The position numbers were made by a program, and so were the translations under genes. Shown here piece after piece: positions 16,308-25,207 of a DNA stretch of 64,000 nucleotides. Numbering within the stretch: the stretch's first letter is position 1; each line of letters starts with the position of its first letter. This stretch comes from Kribbella caucasensis (GTDB lineage: Bacteria; Actinomycetota; Actinomycetes; Propionibacteriales; Kribbellaceae), in the NCBI RefSeq assembly GCF_004361855.1, contig NZ_SNWQ01000010.1, forward strand, positions 62,001-126,000. The letters are read 5' to 3'. The notes beneath the pieces are model-generated. The model made no database searches. It was given only the letters and a program-made list of their open reading frames with translations, and had not been told where the DNA came from.

Positions 16308-18247
16308 GTCACGACTGTGGGAGTTGTGCGCTGAACCCCCAGCGGTTGGAGGTGGTTGCCGGCGGCTACGACTACGTGGTCGCGGTCGCCGGCAACCCGA
16401 ACACCGGGAAGAGCACGGTGTTCAACGCCCTCACGGGACTGCGCCAACGGTCCGGCAACTGGCCCGGTACGACGGTGACGCGGGCCGAAGGGGGATATCG
16501 GTTTAACGGGCACGGGTACAAGGTCGTGGATCTTCCCGGCGTGTACTCGTTGCGGTCGGCCACTGGTGAGGAGGACGTCGCCCGCGACTTCCTGCAGCAC
16601 GGCACGCCCGACGTGACGGTCGTGGTGGTGGACGCGACGCGGCTGGAGCGCAACCTGAACCTGGTGCTGCAGATCCTGCAGGTCACCGACAAGGTCGTCG
16701 TCGCGCTGAACCTGGTCGACGAGGCCGAGCGGCACGGGATCACCGTCGACACGCGCCACCTCGCCCGTGAGCTCGGCGTACCGGTGACGGCGACCGCGGC
16801 GCGACGGGGACGCGGGATCACGGAGCTGCAGGAGTCGATCGACCTGGTGGCTCGCGGGAAGGTCGCTTCGCGGGGACGTCGGCTGCGGCTTGACGACCTG
16901 TCTGAGGATGAGGTCGTCGTAGCGTTCTTCGCCGAGGCCGGCCGCATCGCGCGGTCCAGCATCACCGTCGATGGCCGTGCGCGGCTGACCGTCGACCGGA
17001 TGCTCGATCGGGCGCTGACCCATCGGGTCTGGGGCTTCGTGGTGATGGGGCTGCTGTTCTTCGGGGTCTTCTGGTTCACCATCACGGGCGCCGCCGTACC
17101 GTCTGATTTCCTTTACCGGCTGCTGGTGCAGGATGGTCACGTTCTGGTCCGGGAGCTGCTGAGTGGCGCCCCGTGGTGGATCACCGGACTCGTTGCGGAC
17201 GGCATCTATCTGGGGACGGCCTGGGTGATCGCGGTGATGCTGCCGCCGATGGCGATCTTCTTCCCGCTGTTCACCCTGCTGGAGGACTTCGGCTACCTGC
17301 CACGGGTCGCGTTCAACCTGGACCGGCTGTTCGCCTCAGCCGGTGCGCACGGCAAGCAGTCGCTGTCGATGATGATGGGCTACGGCTGCAACGCGGCCGG
17401 AGTCACCGCCACCCGGATCATCGACAGCCCGCGCGAACGCATGATCGCCATCGTCACGAACAACTTCAGCATCTGCAACGGACGCTGGCCGACGCTGATC
17501 CTGATGGGCACGGTGTTCATCGGCACGCTGGTGCCACCGGCTCTTGCGGGACTGGTCGCGGCCGGCAGCGTCGTACTGGTCGCTGTCCTGGGCATCGTCA
17601 CCACACTGGTCGTTTCGTGGGGTCTGTCGAAGACGGTTTTGCGTGGTGCGACTTCGGTGTACTCGTTGGAGCTTCCGCCGTACCGGCCGCCCCAGGTCCT
17701 GCGCACCATCTACACCAGCGTCATCGACCGGACGCTCAAGGTTCTCTGGCGAGCGATCGTGATGGCAGCACCGGCGGGCGCGGTGATCTGGCTGATCGGC
17801 AATGTCAGCGTCGACGGCTCGAGTATCGCCGCGCACGTCTCCCACGGTCTGGATCCGTTGGGACTCGCTCTCGGCTTGAACGGCATCATCCTGCTGGCCT
17901 ACCTCGTCGCGATCCCCGCCAACGAGATCATCATCCCCACCATCCTGATGCTGACGATGACGCTGGGCCCGATCCAGTACGGCGTATCCAGCGGCGTGAT
18001 GCTGGAACTCGCCGACACCGAGACCGGATCGGTCCTCGTTCAAGCCGGGGGATGGACAGTTCTGACCGCCATCAACCTGATGCTCTTCAGCATGCTGCAC
18101 AACCCTTGCAGCACGACGATCCTGACGATCTGGAAGGAGACCAGGAGCCTCAAGTGGACCACCACGGCGACCTTGCTACCGCTGGCCCTGGCCTTCGGAG
18201 TCACCTTCGCAACCGCAGGTCTGGCTCGCCTCGCGGGTTGGGCTTAG
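16304..18247 (+). CDS. feoB: FeoB ferrous iron transporter
   Basis: A 647-residue inner-membrane Fe(II) transporter with a cytosolic G-domain: P-loop GNPNTGKST (30-38), switch-II DLPG (76-79) and NLVD (136-139). The membrane part has two gate-like halves; the second begins around residue 360 with MMGYGCNAAG. A CxxC pair sits at the extreme N-terminus (Cys5, Cys8) and could bind iron or sense redox state. The GTG at 16304 overlaps the feoA stop. It is the last gene of the monooxygenase run and ends 12 bases before the convergent psuG. Confidence 0.94.
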   Translation: MSHDCGSCALNPQRLEVVAGGYDYVVAVAGNPNTGKSTVFNALTGLRQRSGNWPGTTVTRAEGGYRFNGHGYKVVDLPGVYSLRSATGEEDVARDFLQHGTPDVTVVVVDATRLERNLNLVLQILQVTDKVVVALNLVDEAERHGITVDTRHLARELGVPVTATAARRGRGITELQESIDLVARGKVASRGRRLRLDDLSEDEVVVAFFAEAGRIARSSITVDGRARLTVDRMLDRALTHRVWGFVVMGLLFFGVFWFTITGAAVPSDFLYRLLVQDGHVLVRELLSGAPWWITGLVADGIYLGTAWVIAVMLPPMAIFFPLFTLLEDFGYLPRVAFNLDRLFASAGAHGKQSLSMMMGYGCNAAGVTATRIIDSPRERMIAIVTNNFSICNGRWPTLILMGTVFIGTLVPPALAGLVAAGSVVLVAVLGIVTTLVVSWGLSKTVLRGATSVYSLELPPYRPPQVLRTIYTSVIDRTLKVLWRAIVMAAPAGAVIWLIGNVSVDGSSIAAHVSHGLDPLGLALGLNGIILLAYLVAIPANEIIIPTILMLTMTLGPIQYGVSSGVMLELADTETGSVLVQAGGWTVLTAINLMLFSMLHNPCSTTILTIWKETRSLKWTTTATLLPLALAFGVTFATAGLARLAGWA

Positions 18248-18259
18248 CGATGTCCGCCG

Positions 18260-19180
18260 TCACGCCGCGGTGGACGTGAGGGCGACGGCTACCCGGGCGG
18301 CGATGGTGGCGTTGTTTCGGGCCAGGGCGAGGTTTGCGGGGATGCTTTGGCCGTCCGTCTCCCTTTCGATTCTCCCGAGGACGTACGGGGTGACGGCGGG
18401 ACCGGTGATTCCTGCGCGAGAGGTCGAGTCGAGTGCGGCGGTTAGTACGGCGTTGATTCGGGACTCTGGGATCTCGTGCTCGACGGGAATCGGGACAGTT
18501 AGCAAGACACCGGTATCCGGTCGCGCCCGGAAGCGGAGTACGTCGCAGACCACTCGCTCGTCGTCGACCCGGTGCGGAACCGGCAAACCGCTCGAGCGCG
18601 TGTAGAAGGCCGGGAACCAGTCGTGCTGCCAGCCCAGGACCGGGACGCCGGCGGTCTCGAGGTACTCGAGTGTTCGGGGCAGGTCGAGGAATGCCTTGGC
18701 GCCGGCGCAGACCGTGATGACGGGATGGTTGGCGATGGCGTCGAGGTCGGCCGAGATGTCCCCGGTGAGTTCGGATCCGCGGTGTACACCACCGATGCCG
18801 CCGGTGGCGAAGACCGAGATGCCGGCCGCATGGGCCAGCGAGACCGTCGCCGAGACCGTGGTGACGCCGACGTCCCATCCCTGTGCCTGCGCCACTGACA
18901 GATCGCGCTCGGCGACCTTCCGCGTGCCTTGCAGCACTCTTTTCTCTTCGTCCGGGGTGAGACCGACATGCGGGCGGCCGTCGAGGATCGCGGTCACGGC
19001 CGGTGTGGCGCCGTGGTCGAGAACTGCTTGCTTGCAGAGCTCGAGTGCCTCGGCGTTGGCAGGGGCAGGCAGGCCGAGGTTCGAGAAGATCGTCGACTCC
19101 AGCGCGACGACCGCACGGCCTTCGGCCAGGGCCTGCGCCACGTCGTCGGACAAGACGGCATTGTGAGTCACGAACAGCAC
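18260..19180 (-). CDS. psuG: Pseudouridine-5'-phosphate glycosidase
   Basis: A 306-residue enzyme that splits pseudouridine 5'-phosphate into uracil and ribose 5-phosphate. Family motifs are clear: ALESTIFSNLGLPAP (26-40), TGGIGGVHRG (127-136) and CAGAKAFLDLPRTLEYLET, in which Lys162 matches the Schiff-base lysine (Lys166 in E. coli). The start is a GTG at 19178-19180, one base after the psuK stop; a second GTG three codons in is also possible. Together with the kinase it forms a complete pseudouridine catabolic pair. Confidence 0.94.
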   Translation of the reverse strand: MLFVTHNAVLSDDVAQALAEGRAVVALESTIFSNLGLPAPANAEALELCKQAVLDHGATPAVTAILDGRPHVGLTPDEEKRVLQGTRKVAERDLSVAQAQGWDVGVTTVSATVSLAHAAGISVFATGGIGGVHRGSELTGDISADLDAIANHPVITVCAGAKAFLDLPRTLEYLETAGVPVLGWQHDWFPAFYTRSSGLPVPHRVDDERVVCDVLRFRARPDTGVLLTVPIPVEHEIPESRINAVLTAALDSTSRAGITGPAVTPYVLGRIERETDGQSIPANLALARNNATIAARVAVALTSTAA

Positions 19181-19181
19181 C

Positions 19182-20045
19182 CTAATCGTCGGCGGTCATG
19201 GTCAGTGTCGCGCCTGGTTCGGTGAGGACTCTCCTGGCGAGGTTGTGGCCCGCCTCGACCGCCTCGATGACCTCGGCGTTGTCGAGTACGGCGGACAGGA
19301 AGCCGGCCGCGAACGCATCACCGGCGCCGGTCGTGTCACGCACGTCGTCCACCGGGGGTACGTGGACGGTTGCTGATCTGTTGGCTGCGAAGTGAACCTC
19401 GGTGGGTTCCATGCCGTTCTTGACCACAACCGTCGTACCAGCAGTCGCAAGCTCTCGCAGGGAACCAAGATCGGCTTCGGTTCCGTTCGCGAAGACGTAG
19501 GTGGGCTGCAGTGCTCTGATCAGATCACGGAAGGTCGCGGGTCCAAGAGAATCGATGAGAGCGACCGAGGACGCATCGATGGTGAGAATGGCGCCCTCGG
19601 CACGAGCGATGTCCGAAGCCTGACGGAGGACGGGCCGTGATGGACCGTCGAGGGAGTACGCCGAGAGGTGGACCGCTGCCGCGCCGGAGATCCAGGAGTC
19701 CGGTACGTCGGCCAGCTCGGCCGCGGCCCCTCGGTCTGGGTACATCGTTCGTTCCCCAGCCGCATCCACAATGAGCACGATGGTGCCAGTCCGTCCCCGT
19801 CTCTGGACCCTGGTGTCAACGCCCGCCATGGCCAGTTCCCGCACAAGCGCCTCGCCGACGGCGTCGTCTCCCACCCGCCCGATGAACCGGGTCCGCGTCC
19901 CCAGACTGCTCGCGAAAGCAGCAACGTTGGAGGCCGCGCCACCGCGTGCCCGATGGATCCGCGCCGGATTGTCCGTCCCGGCCCGCGGCGCCCCATCAGC
20001 CCAGACAACAACGTCTTCAACAAGATCGCCAATACACACAAGCAT
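19182..20045 (-). CDS. psuK: PfkB-family kinase, likely pseudouridine kinase
   Basis: A 287-residue ribokinase-fold enzyme. The N-terminal GDLVEDVVVW and GGAASNVAAFASSLG motifs and the C-terminal DTTGAGDAFAAGF signature with the catalytic Asp are present. PfkB kinases have many substrates; the one-base spacing to psuG makes pseudouridine by far the likeliest. No dedicated transporter or regulator is adjacent. The 110 bases upstream (20046-20155) show no clear promoter and separate it from the 3' end of the zinc-less oxidoreductase gene. Confidence 0.88.
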   Translation of the reverse strand: MLVCIGDLVEDVVVWADGAPRAGTDNPARIHRARGGAASNVAAFASSLGTRTRFIGRVGDDAVGEALVRELAMAGVDTRVQRRGRTGTIVLIVDAAGERTMYPDRGAAAELADVPDSWISGAAAVHLSAYSLDGPSRPVLRQASDIARAEGAILTIDASSVALIDSLGPATFRDLIRALQPTYVFANGTEADLGSLRELATAGTTVVVKNGMEPTEVHFAANRSATVHVPPVDDVRDTTGAGDAFAAGFLSAVLDNAEVIEAVEAGHNLARRVLTEPGATLTMTADD

Positions 20046-20155
20046 GCCCCGATCCTCTCCGATGCCGCAGTCACAGGGTCACACCTCCGGTCTGGCTGGG
20101 CGGCCAGCGGGTGGCTCGATCAGGTCAATCGAAGTGGCTCGCCGAGGTCGAACCA

Positions 20156-21073
20156 TCAGATGGTGATTGCGAGTTTGCCGACTGTACCGGTGGTGAAGTC
20201 GGTGAGAGCTGATGCTGCTTCGGTGAGCGGGTAGGCCTTGGCGAGAGGTACCCGGAGCCGTCCTTCGATGACCTCGGCCGCCAGTCGGGACAACGTCTCG
20301 GGGGTGGGGTCCGCCATGATGTCCGTCGCCACCAGGGTCGACCGGGTGGGTTCGTAGTGCCTGGTCGACGCGAGCCGGCCCCCGGCCGGGAGCAACTCCG
20401 CGATGCTGTCGCCGTCACCCGCGAGGTGCAGTGCGGAGTCGACGCCTGACGGGGCGATCGCCTTGACCTGCGCGACGAGATGATCCGGGTCGACTGTCCA
20501 AGTGGCGCCCAGGCCGGTCACGAAGGCAGCTTCCGCGCCGGGCCGTGCGGTCGCGATCACCGTTGCACCCCGTGCTGCAGCGAGTTGGATCGCGTACGAG
20601 CCCACGCCGCCGGTCGCACCCGAGATCAGGATCGTCTCGCCGCGCTGAGGGGAAACGGCGTCCACGGCGTTGAGTGCGGCCGTGCCGGCGAGTCCGAGCG
20701 CGCCGGCCCTGGTGTGGTCGAGTTGGGTGGGCCTTCGGGCGATGCCGTGCTGTTCGCTGACCACGGCGTACTCGGAGAAGGCACCCTGACCGAGCGTTGG
20801 CCGTATGACGACACCGAACACCTGGTCGCCCTCGTTCACCCTGGTCACGCCTTCACCGACACCCGCGACCACACCGGCGAAGTCCTTGCCGAGGACAACG
20901 GGAAACTCGTACTCGTACACGCCCTGGAGAAAGCCGCCGAGCACGCCGAGATCGAACCCGTTGATCGACGAGGCCTGGACTCTGACGAGTACCTCACCCG
21001 ATCCGGGCTGCGGTACCGGCAGTTCGGTGATGGCCGGCGCCGAACCGAACTCCGCGAACGACACCGCGCGCAT
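20156..21073 (-). CDS. NADP-dependent oxidoreductase, zinc-less MDR (quinone reductase-like)
   Basis: A 305-residue medium-chain reductase without zinc ligands. The N-terminus MRAVSFAEFG, NGFDLGVLGGF and the Rossmann GATGGVGSYAIQLA fit QOR-like reductases of quinones or unsaturated carbonyls. I use the ATG at 21071-21073; an in-frame ATG 84 bases upstream would add atypical residues that are antisense to the HxlR gene. Its start abuts that of the divergent HxlR gene, so there is almost no space for a promoter. HxlR regulators typically control such electrophile-response reductases. Confidence 0.9.
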   Translation of the reverse strand: MRAVSFAEFGSAPAITELPVPQPGSGEVLVRVQASSINGFDLGVLGGFLQGVYEYEFPVVLGKDFAGVVAGVGEGVTRVNEGDQVFGVVIRPTLGQGAFSEYAVVSEQHGIARRPTQLDHTRAGALGLAGTAALNAVDAVSPQRGETILISGATGGVGSYAIQLAAARGATVIATARPGAEAAFVTGLGATWTVDPDHLVAQVKAIAPSGVDSALHLAGDGDSIAELLPAGGRLASTRHYEPTRSTLVATDIMADPTPETLSRLAAEVIEGRLRVPLAKAYPLTEAASALTDFTTGTVGKLAITI

Positions 21074-21442
21074 CGTGGGCGAATCGAGCACCCGATCTGC
21101 AAGCTCCGCGACGTTCTCGACCGCATCGGTGACAAGTGGAGCGTGCTCCTGATGCACCTACTCAGCAGCGGACCCAAGCGGTACTCCGAGTTGCAGCGCT
21201 CGATCGACGGCATCTCCCAGCGGATGCTGACGCTGACGTTGCGCAGCCTCGAGCGAGATGGACTGGTCAGCCGCGCCGTCACACCGACCTCGCCGCCCCG
21301 CGTCGACTACTCGCTGACCCCGGTCGGCGAGACGTTGTCGGGCCACGTGGCACAGCTCATCCACTGGGCCGAGGATCACCGCGAGTACGTCGCGATCTCG
21401 CGCCTCACCTACGACGACCGAGCGGAATCCACTACGAGCTGA
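21074..21442 (+). CDS. HxlR-family regulator with no normal start codon (start uncertain, possibly frameshifted)
   Basis: The frame encodes a full HxlR winged-helix domain (HPICKLRDVLDRIGDKWSVLLMHLL, then SELQRSIDGISQRMLT, TLRSLERDGLVSR and a PPRVDYSLT wing). There is no ATG, GTG or TTG in frame between the domain and a distant point deep inside the antisense oxidoreductase gene. A GTG at 21075-21077 lies one frame off and would join if a single base were added near 21090. Either the gene is damaged, it uses a rare start, or there is a sequence error. The 3' end overlaps the MFS gene by 34 bases, tail to tail. I give the boundary as the first codon after the reductase ATG. Confidence 0.7.
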   Translation, partial: RGRIEHPICKLRDVLDRIGDKWSVLLMHLLSSGPKRYSELQRSIDGISQRMLTLTLRSLERDGLVSRAVTPTSPPRVDYSLTPVGETLSGHVAQLIHWAEDHREYVAISRLTYDDRAESTTS

Positions 21443-22689
21443 TTCATCGCTTTTGGCCCGGCCAGGACGACGAGGCCGAACATGGACGCGGCGGCGCCGG
21501 CGATCATCAGGGTGGCCATGGGGACTGCGGTGTGTTCGCCGCCGAGGCCGGCGATGGGGGCGATGGTGCCGGCGGCGACCCATTGGACGAAGCCCTGGAT
21601 GGCCGATCCGGTGCCTGCGTGATCCGGTACGGCGGCCGACGCGAGCGCACCGCCGTTGGGAATCATCAGGCCCTGGGCGGACATCAGGACGAAGAAGCAG
21701 ACCATCGCCAGGATCAGCGGCGTGTCGAACCACAGGGCGCCGGCCAGCATCGCGACGCCGGCGGTGAGGGCGGCGAGTTGACCGGCCAGGATGAGTTTGC
21801 GGGTGGCGACTCGTCCGGCGAGCCGGGCTGCGACGAGTGCGGCGACGGTCATGCCGACGGCGTTCGCGGCGAAGTCGATCGAGTACGCGACCGGAGACAG
21901 GCCGTTCATCGATTGCAGTACGAACGCGGACGTGGCGACGTACGCAAAGAGTGCGCCCATGGCGGACCCGGCGACGACGACGTAGCCGATGTACTCGCGG
22001 TGGCCGAGGACGACCCGGCCGGCGGTGAGGAAGTTGCGCAGGCCGCCGCCGTGACGGCGTTCGGGTGGTAGTGATTCGGGTACGGCGACCAGGACGGCGA
22101 CGGTCATCGCCAGTCCCAGCGCGGCGACGGCCCAGAACGAGACCCGCCAGTGAGTCAGTTGGAGGATGACGGCTCCGAGCAGCGGGCCGACGATGGGGGC
22201 GATGCCGCCGACGCCGGCGATGACGTTCAGCACCCGGACGAGTTGGGCGCCGCGGGCCAGGTCGACGATGACGGCGCGGCCGATCACCATCGCCCAGCCG
22301 CCGGCGAAGCCCTGGACGAACCTGGCCACGGTCATGACCGCGATCGTGGGGGTGAGGGCACACACGATGGAGGCGATGGTCATCGCCAGGATCGCCGTCA
22401 GTAGTGGCCGGCGCCGGCCGCGTTGGTCCGAGACCGGGCCGCCGGCCAGTTGCCCGAGAGCCATGCCGACGAAGAACGTCGTAAGGGTGAGCTGGACCTG
22501 GGTGGCGGTCGCGGTCAGCTCGGCGGCGACCTGCGGGAAGGCCGGCACGTACATGTCGGTCGCCAGAGGCGCGATCGCGGTCAGGAAGATCACGGTCGCG
22601 ACCAGCCCGGCGGTGAGCCGGGCCTGGTGGCGCGAGCGGTTTGCAGGCGGCGCGACGTGCGCCGTCTCCGGGGTGTCGAGGTTGGTCAC
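21409..22689 (-). CDS. Bcr/CflA-type MFS multidrug exporter
   Basis: A 426-residue major facilitator with 12 predicted helices. Near the N-terminus, IAPLATDMYVPAFPQVAAEL is the classic Bcr/CflA signature; GGPVSDQRGRRRPLL is the loop-2 MFS motif A, and VQGFAGGWAMVIGRAVIVD is also typical. It starts with a GTG (22687-22689) that overlaps the stop of the upstream alcohol dehydrogenase as GTGA, so the two are coupled. Likely substrates are small hydrophobic drugs; the partner dehydrogenase suggests handling of toxic aldehydes or alcohols. Confidence 0.92.
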   Translation of the reverse strand: MTNLDTPETAHVAPPANRSRHQARLTAGLVATVIFLTAIAPLATDMYVPAFPQVAAELTATATQVQLTLTTFFVGMALGQLAGGPVSDQRGRRRPLLTAILAMTIASIVCALTPTIAVMTVARFVQGFAGGWAMVIGRAVIVDLARGAQLVRVLNVIAGVGGIAPIVGPLLGAVILQLTHWRVSFWAVAALGLAMTVAVLVAVPESLPPERRHGGGLRNFLTAGRVVLGHREYIGYVVVAGSAMGALFAYVATSAFVLQSMNGLSPVAYSIDFAANAVGMTVAALVAARLAGRVATRKLILAGQLAALTAGVAMLAGALWFDTPLILAMVCFFVLMSAQGLMIPNGGALASAAVPDHAGTGSAIQGFVQWVAAGTIAPIAGLGGEHTAVPMATLMIAGAAASMFGLVVLAGPKAMNQLVVDSARSS

Positions 22690-23711
22690 GGCCGGAGCAG
22701 CACCTTGATGGCTTGGCGGGTGTCCATGGCCTGGTAGCCGGCTGCTGCGTCGTCGAGGGGGAGTTCGAGGTCGAACACGCGGCCGGGGCGGATCTTGCGG
22801 TTCCAGATTCGGTCGATCAGGTCCGGCAGGTACTGGCGTACGGGTGCGGGGCCGCCGTGGAGGTGGACGTGGGAGAAGAACAGTTCGTCGCCGTTCAGGT
22901 TCACGTCGTGGGTGACGCCGACGTAGCCGATGTGGCCGCCGGGGCGGGTGGAGCCGACGGCCTGCATCATCGATTCCTGGGTGCCGACGGCCTCGATCAC
23001 CGAGTGCGCACCCAGTCCGTTGGTGAGGCCCTTGATCTGCTCGATGCCGGCGTCGCCGCGTTCGGTGACGATGTCGGTCGCGCCGAACTCCCGCGCCAAC
23101 TGCTGGCGCGATTCGTGCCGGCTCATCGCGATGATCCGCTCCGCCCCGAGCTGCTGCGCAGCCATCACTCCGAGTAGCCCGACCGCTCCGTCGCCGACGA
23201 CCGCGACGGTCTTGCCCGGGCCGACCTGCGCGGCGACGGCGGCGAACCACCCGGTGCCGAGGACGTCGGAGGCGGCCAGGAAGTCCGGCACCAGGTCGTC
23301 GTCGGGGACCTCGGGTGTGGCGACCAGGGTGCCGTCGGCCAGCGGCACCCGCATCCGCTGCGACTGCGCGGCCCCCGACAAACCGAGGATCTCCCGGTTG
23401 ACGCAGGAGGTCTGGTAGCCGGCCCGGCAGATCTCGCAGGTGTTGTCGGAGGCGAAGAACGACCCGACCACGAACTGGCCCGGCTTGACCGTGGTGACCG
23501 CCGTACCGACCTCTTCCACGATGCCGGCGTACTCGTGCCCCATCGCCATCGGCTCGTCGACCTTGTCCGCACCCCGGTAGGGCCACAGATCGGACCCACA
23601 GATGCAGGTCGCCGACAGCCGAATGATCGCGTCGGTCGGCTTCAGGATGGCCGGCTCCGGCCGGTCCTCGACCCGGACGTCGCCGGGGGCGTGCATGACT
23701 ACACCACGCAT
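22686..23711 (-). CDS. Zinc-dependent alcohol dehydrogenase family protein
   Basis: A 341-residue MDR enzyme. Catalytic zinc ligands Cys38, His59 and Glu60 are present. The structural zinc lobe is altered: Cys92, Cys95 and Cys103 are retained but the first ligand position is Asp89, as in several glutathione-independent or aldehyde-handling MDRs. The Rossmann motif is GDGAVGLLGVMAAQQLG. It is the first gene of a two-gene minus-strand operon with the MFS exporter and is divergent from the MmyB-like regulator across 174 bases. The substrate is unknown. Confidence 0.88.
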   Translation of the reverse strand: MRGVVMHAPGDVRVEDRPEPAILKPTDAIIRLSATCICGSDLWPYRGADKVDEPMAMGHEYAGIVEEVGTAVTTVKPGQFVVGSFFASDNTCEICRAGYQTSCVNREILGLSGAAQSQRMRVPLADGTLVATPEVPDDDLVPDFLAASDVLGTGWFAAVAAQVGPGKTVAVVGDGAVGLLGVMAAQQLGAERIIAMSRHESRQQLAREFGATDIVTERGDAGIEQIKGLTNGLGAHSVIEAVGTQESMMQAVGSTRPGGHIGYVGVTHDVNLNGDELFFSHVHLHGGPAPVRQYLPDLIDRIWNRKIRPGRVFDLELPLDDAAAGYQAMDTRQAIKVLLRP

Positions 23712-23885
23712 CGGTGGATTCTCCTCGTATCGAGCTGAGTCTTCGATCGGGCCGGCGGGGAGAGTGATCCGCGCGGGCCTGGCTGACTCCAGTCAACGCC
23801 GCGGGGGAGGGCTGAGGGAGTCTCTGTCGTGACGTGTACCGATAGTGCATCCCACCCGGCCGGAACACGTCGTACCGTCGTTGCT

Positions 23886-24779
23886 ATGGACAACCGCGCC
23901 GAGGTCCGCGAGTTCCTGATCTCGCGGCGAGCGAAGGTCACCCCGCAGCAGGCGGGGTTGCCCGACGTCGGCGATCGCCGGGTGCCGGGACTGCGTCGGG
24001 GTGAGGTTGCCGCGCTCGCGGGGGTGAGTGTCGAGTACTACGCCAAGCTCGAGCGCGGGGCGCTGGGCGGCGTGTCCGCCTCGGTGCTCGATGCGATCGC
24101 CCGGGCGCTGCAGCTCGACGATGCCGAGCGGACGCATCTGTTCCACCTGGCCCACGCCGCCGACGGCACCAGCGCCGGTATGCGCCCGCGCCGCCGGGCC
24201 GGTAAGCGCTGGACTCCGCGGCCGAGTCTGCAGTGGGTGCTGGACAAGTTCACCGCCCCGGCCATCGTCCGCAACGGCCGGATGGATCTGCTGGCCTGCA
24301 ACCACCTCGGCCGGGCCATGCATGATCCCCTGTACGACGCGGCAGCCGGCGGACAGCCCAGCTTCGCCCGGTTCACCTTCCTCGACCTCGACGCCGCCCA
24401 CGACTTCTACCCCGACTGGGACGGCGCCGCCGACATCTGCGTCGCGATCCTGCGCACCGAAGCCGGCCGCGACCCGCACGACAAAGAACTGCACGACCTG
24501 GTCGGCGAACTGTCCACCCGCAGCCCCGACTTCCGCCACCGCTGGAGCAGCCACAACGTTCGCACCCACGGCGCCGGCACCAAACTCTTCCACCACCGCG
24601 ACGTCGGCGACCTCGAACTCGCCTACGAAAGCATGGACATGATCTCCGACCCCGGCCTGACACTCACCCTGTACGCCGCCGAGCCGGGTTCACCCACCGC
24701 CCACGCCCTCGACCTGCTGGCCTCGTGGACCGCCCAGACCACATCCGGCCAGACCCCATCCGCCCAGCCTGAGACCTAG
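23886..24779 (+). CDS. XRE-family regulator with MmyB-like ligand-binding domain
   Basis: A 297-residue regulator with an N-terminal helix-turn-helix (LRRGEVAALAGVSVEYYAKLERG, about residues 38-60) and a C-terminal MmyB-like PAS-type domain (from about 110) that binds a fatty acid-like ligand in known members. I prefer the ATG at 23886 because MDNRAEVREFLISRRA is the usual family start. There is no SD just before it, so translation may be leaderless. Divergent from the dehydrogenase-exporter operon, it is the obvious regulator of that operon. Confidence 0.9.
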   Translation: MDNRAEVREFLISRRAKVTPQQAGLPDVGDRRVPGLRRGEVAALAGVSVEYYAKLERGALGGVSASVLDAIARALQLDDAERTHLFHLAHAADGTSAGMRPRRRAGKRWTPRPSLQWVLDKFTAPAIVRNGRMDLLACNHLGRAMHDPLYDAAAGGQPSFARFTFLDLDAAHDFYPDWDGAADICVAILRTEAGRDPHDKELHDLVGELSTRSPDFRHRWSSHNVRTHGAGTKLFHHRDVGDLELAYESMDMISDPGLTLTLYAAEPGSPTAHALDLLASWTAQTTSGQTPSAQPET

Positions 24780-25207
24780 GCCGGCACCCGCTGTCCGGTC
24801 GTCGCGAACGACGGCGGCCGTGCTCTGTCGTGGCCTGCTCCGTTGTGGAAGGCAACCATGATCTCGTTCTTCGCTCGCTTGGCTGCGGTCGCCGCGCTGA
24901 TGATGGTGACCGCGCCCAGGTCGTCGATGCCACCCTGAAGGACAGCGGCACGGCGCGAGCTGCTTGCAGGCGCTGAGACGGCCGCAATTACGTGGAGCTG
25001 TTGGTGTCCGAGCTCGTGACAAACCCGTTACTGCGATCAAGACTGGCGTTACCGATCGAGGTCTGCTCGGCACTTTTCGTGACTGGCGGGTCTCCAAATT
25101 GGTAGTGCACTGCCAGGGGGCAGGGGCGAGGATTCTTTACGACCACGCGGTTTGCTGGTCTGTGTCATCAGTGCGGCAGGGGGAGATGCGGTAGGGGGAG
25201 ATGAATC
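24780..25207. other. 428-base stretch without an intact gene; possible gene debris
   Basis: No complete ORF with a start and SD stands out. On the plus strand, 24977-25105 encodes 42 residues bounded by stops that include ELLVSELVTNPLL, very close to the conserved N-box region of RsbW-like histidine-kinase-type ATPases (typically LVSELVTNALRH). On the minus strand a stop-free stretch of about 90 codons ends near 24777 but lacks a start. I take the region to be a decayed gene; the RsbW resemblance rests on a short match. Upstream of 25208, AGGGGGAG-like bases serve as SD for the next gene. Confidence 0.35.

Noticed and set aside
20480..21073. Long N-terminal extension of the HxlR frame from an ATG at 20480
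   Set aside because: It is the mirror image of the oxidoreductase coding sequence and has no SD; HxlR proteins are about 120 residues.
24690..25097. Minus-strand open frame in the gap between the MmyB-like regulator and the Tat protein
   Set aside because: Its translation is Arg/Ser/Pro-rich, without an SD or family features, and it overlaps the 3' end of the regulator.
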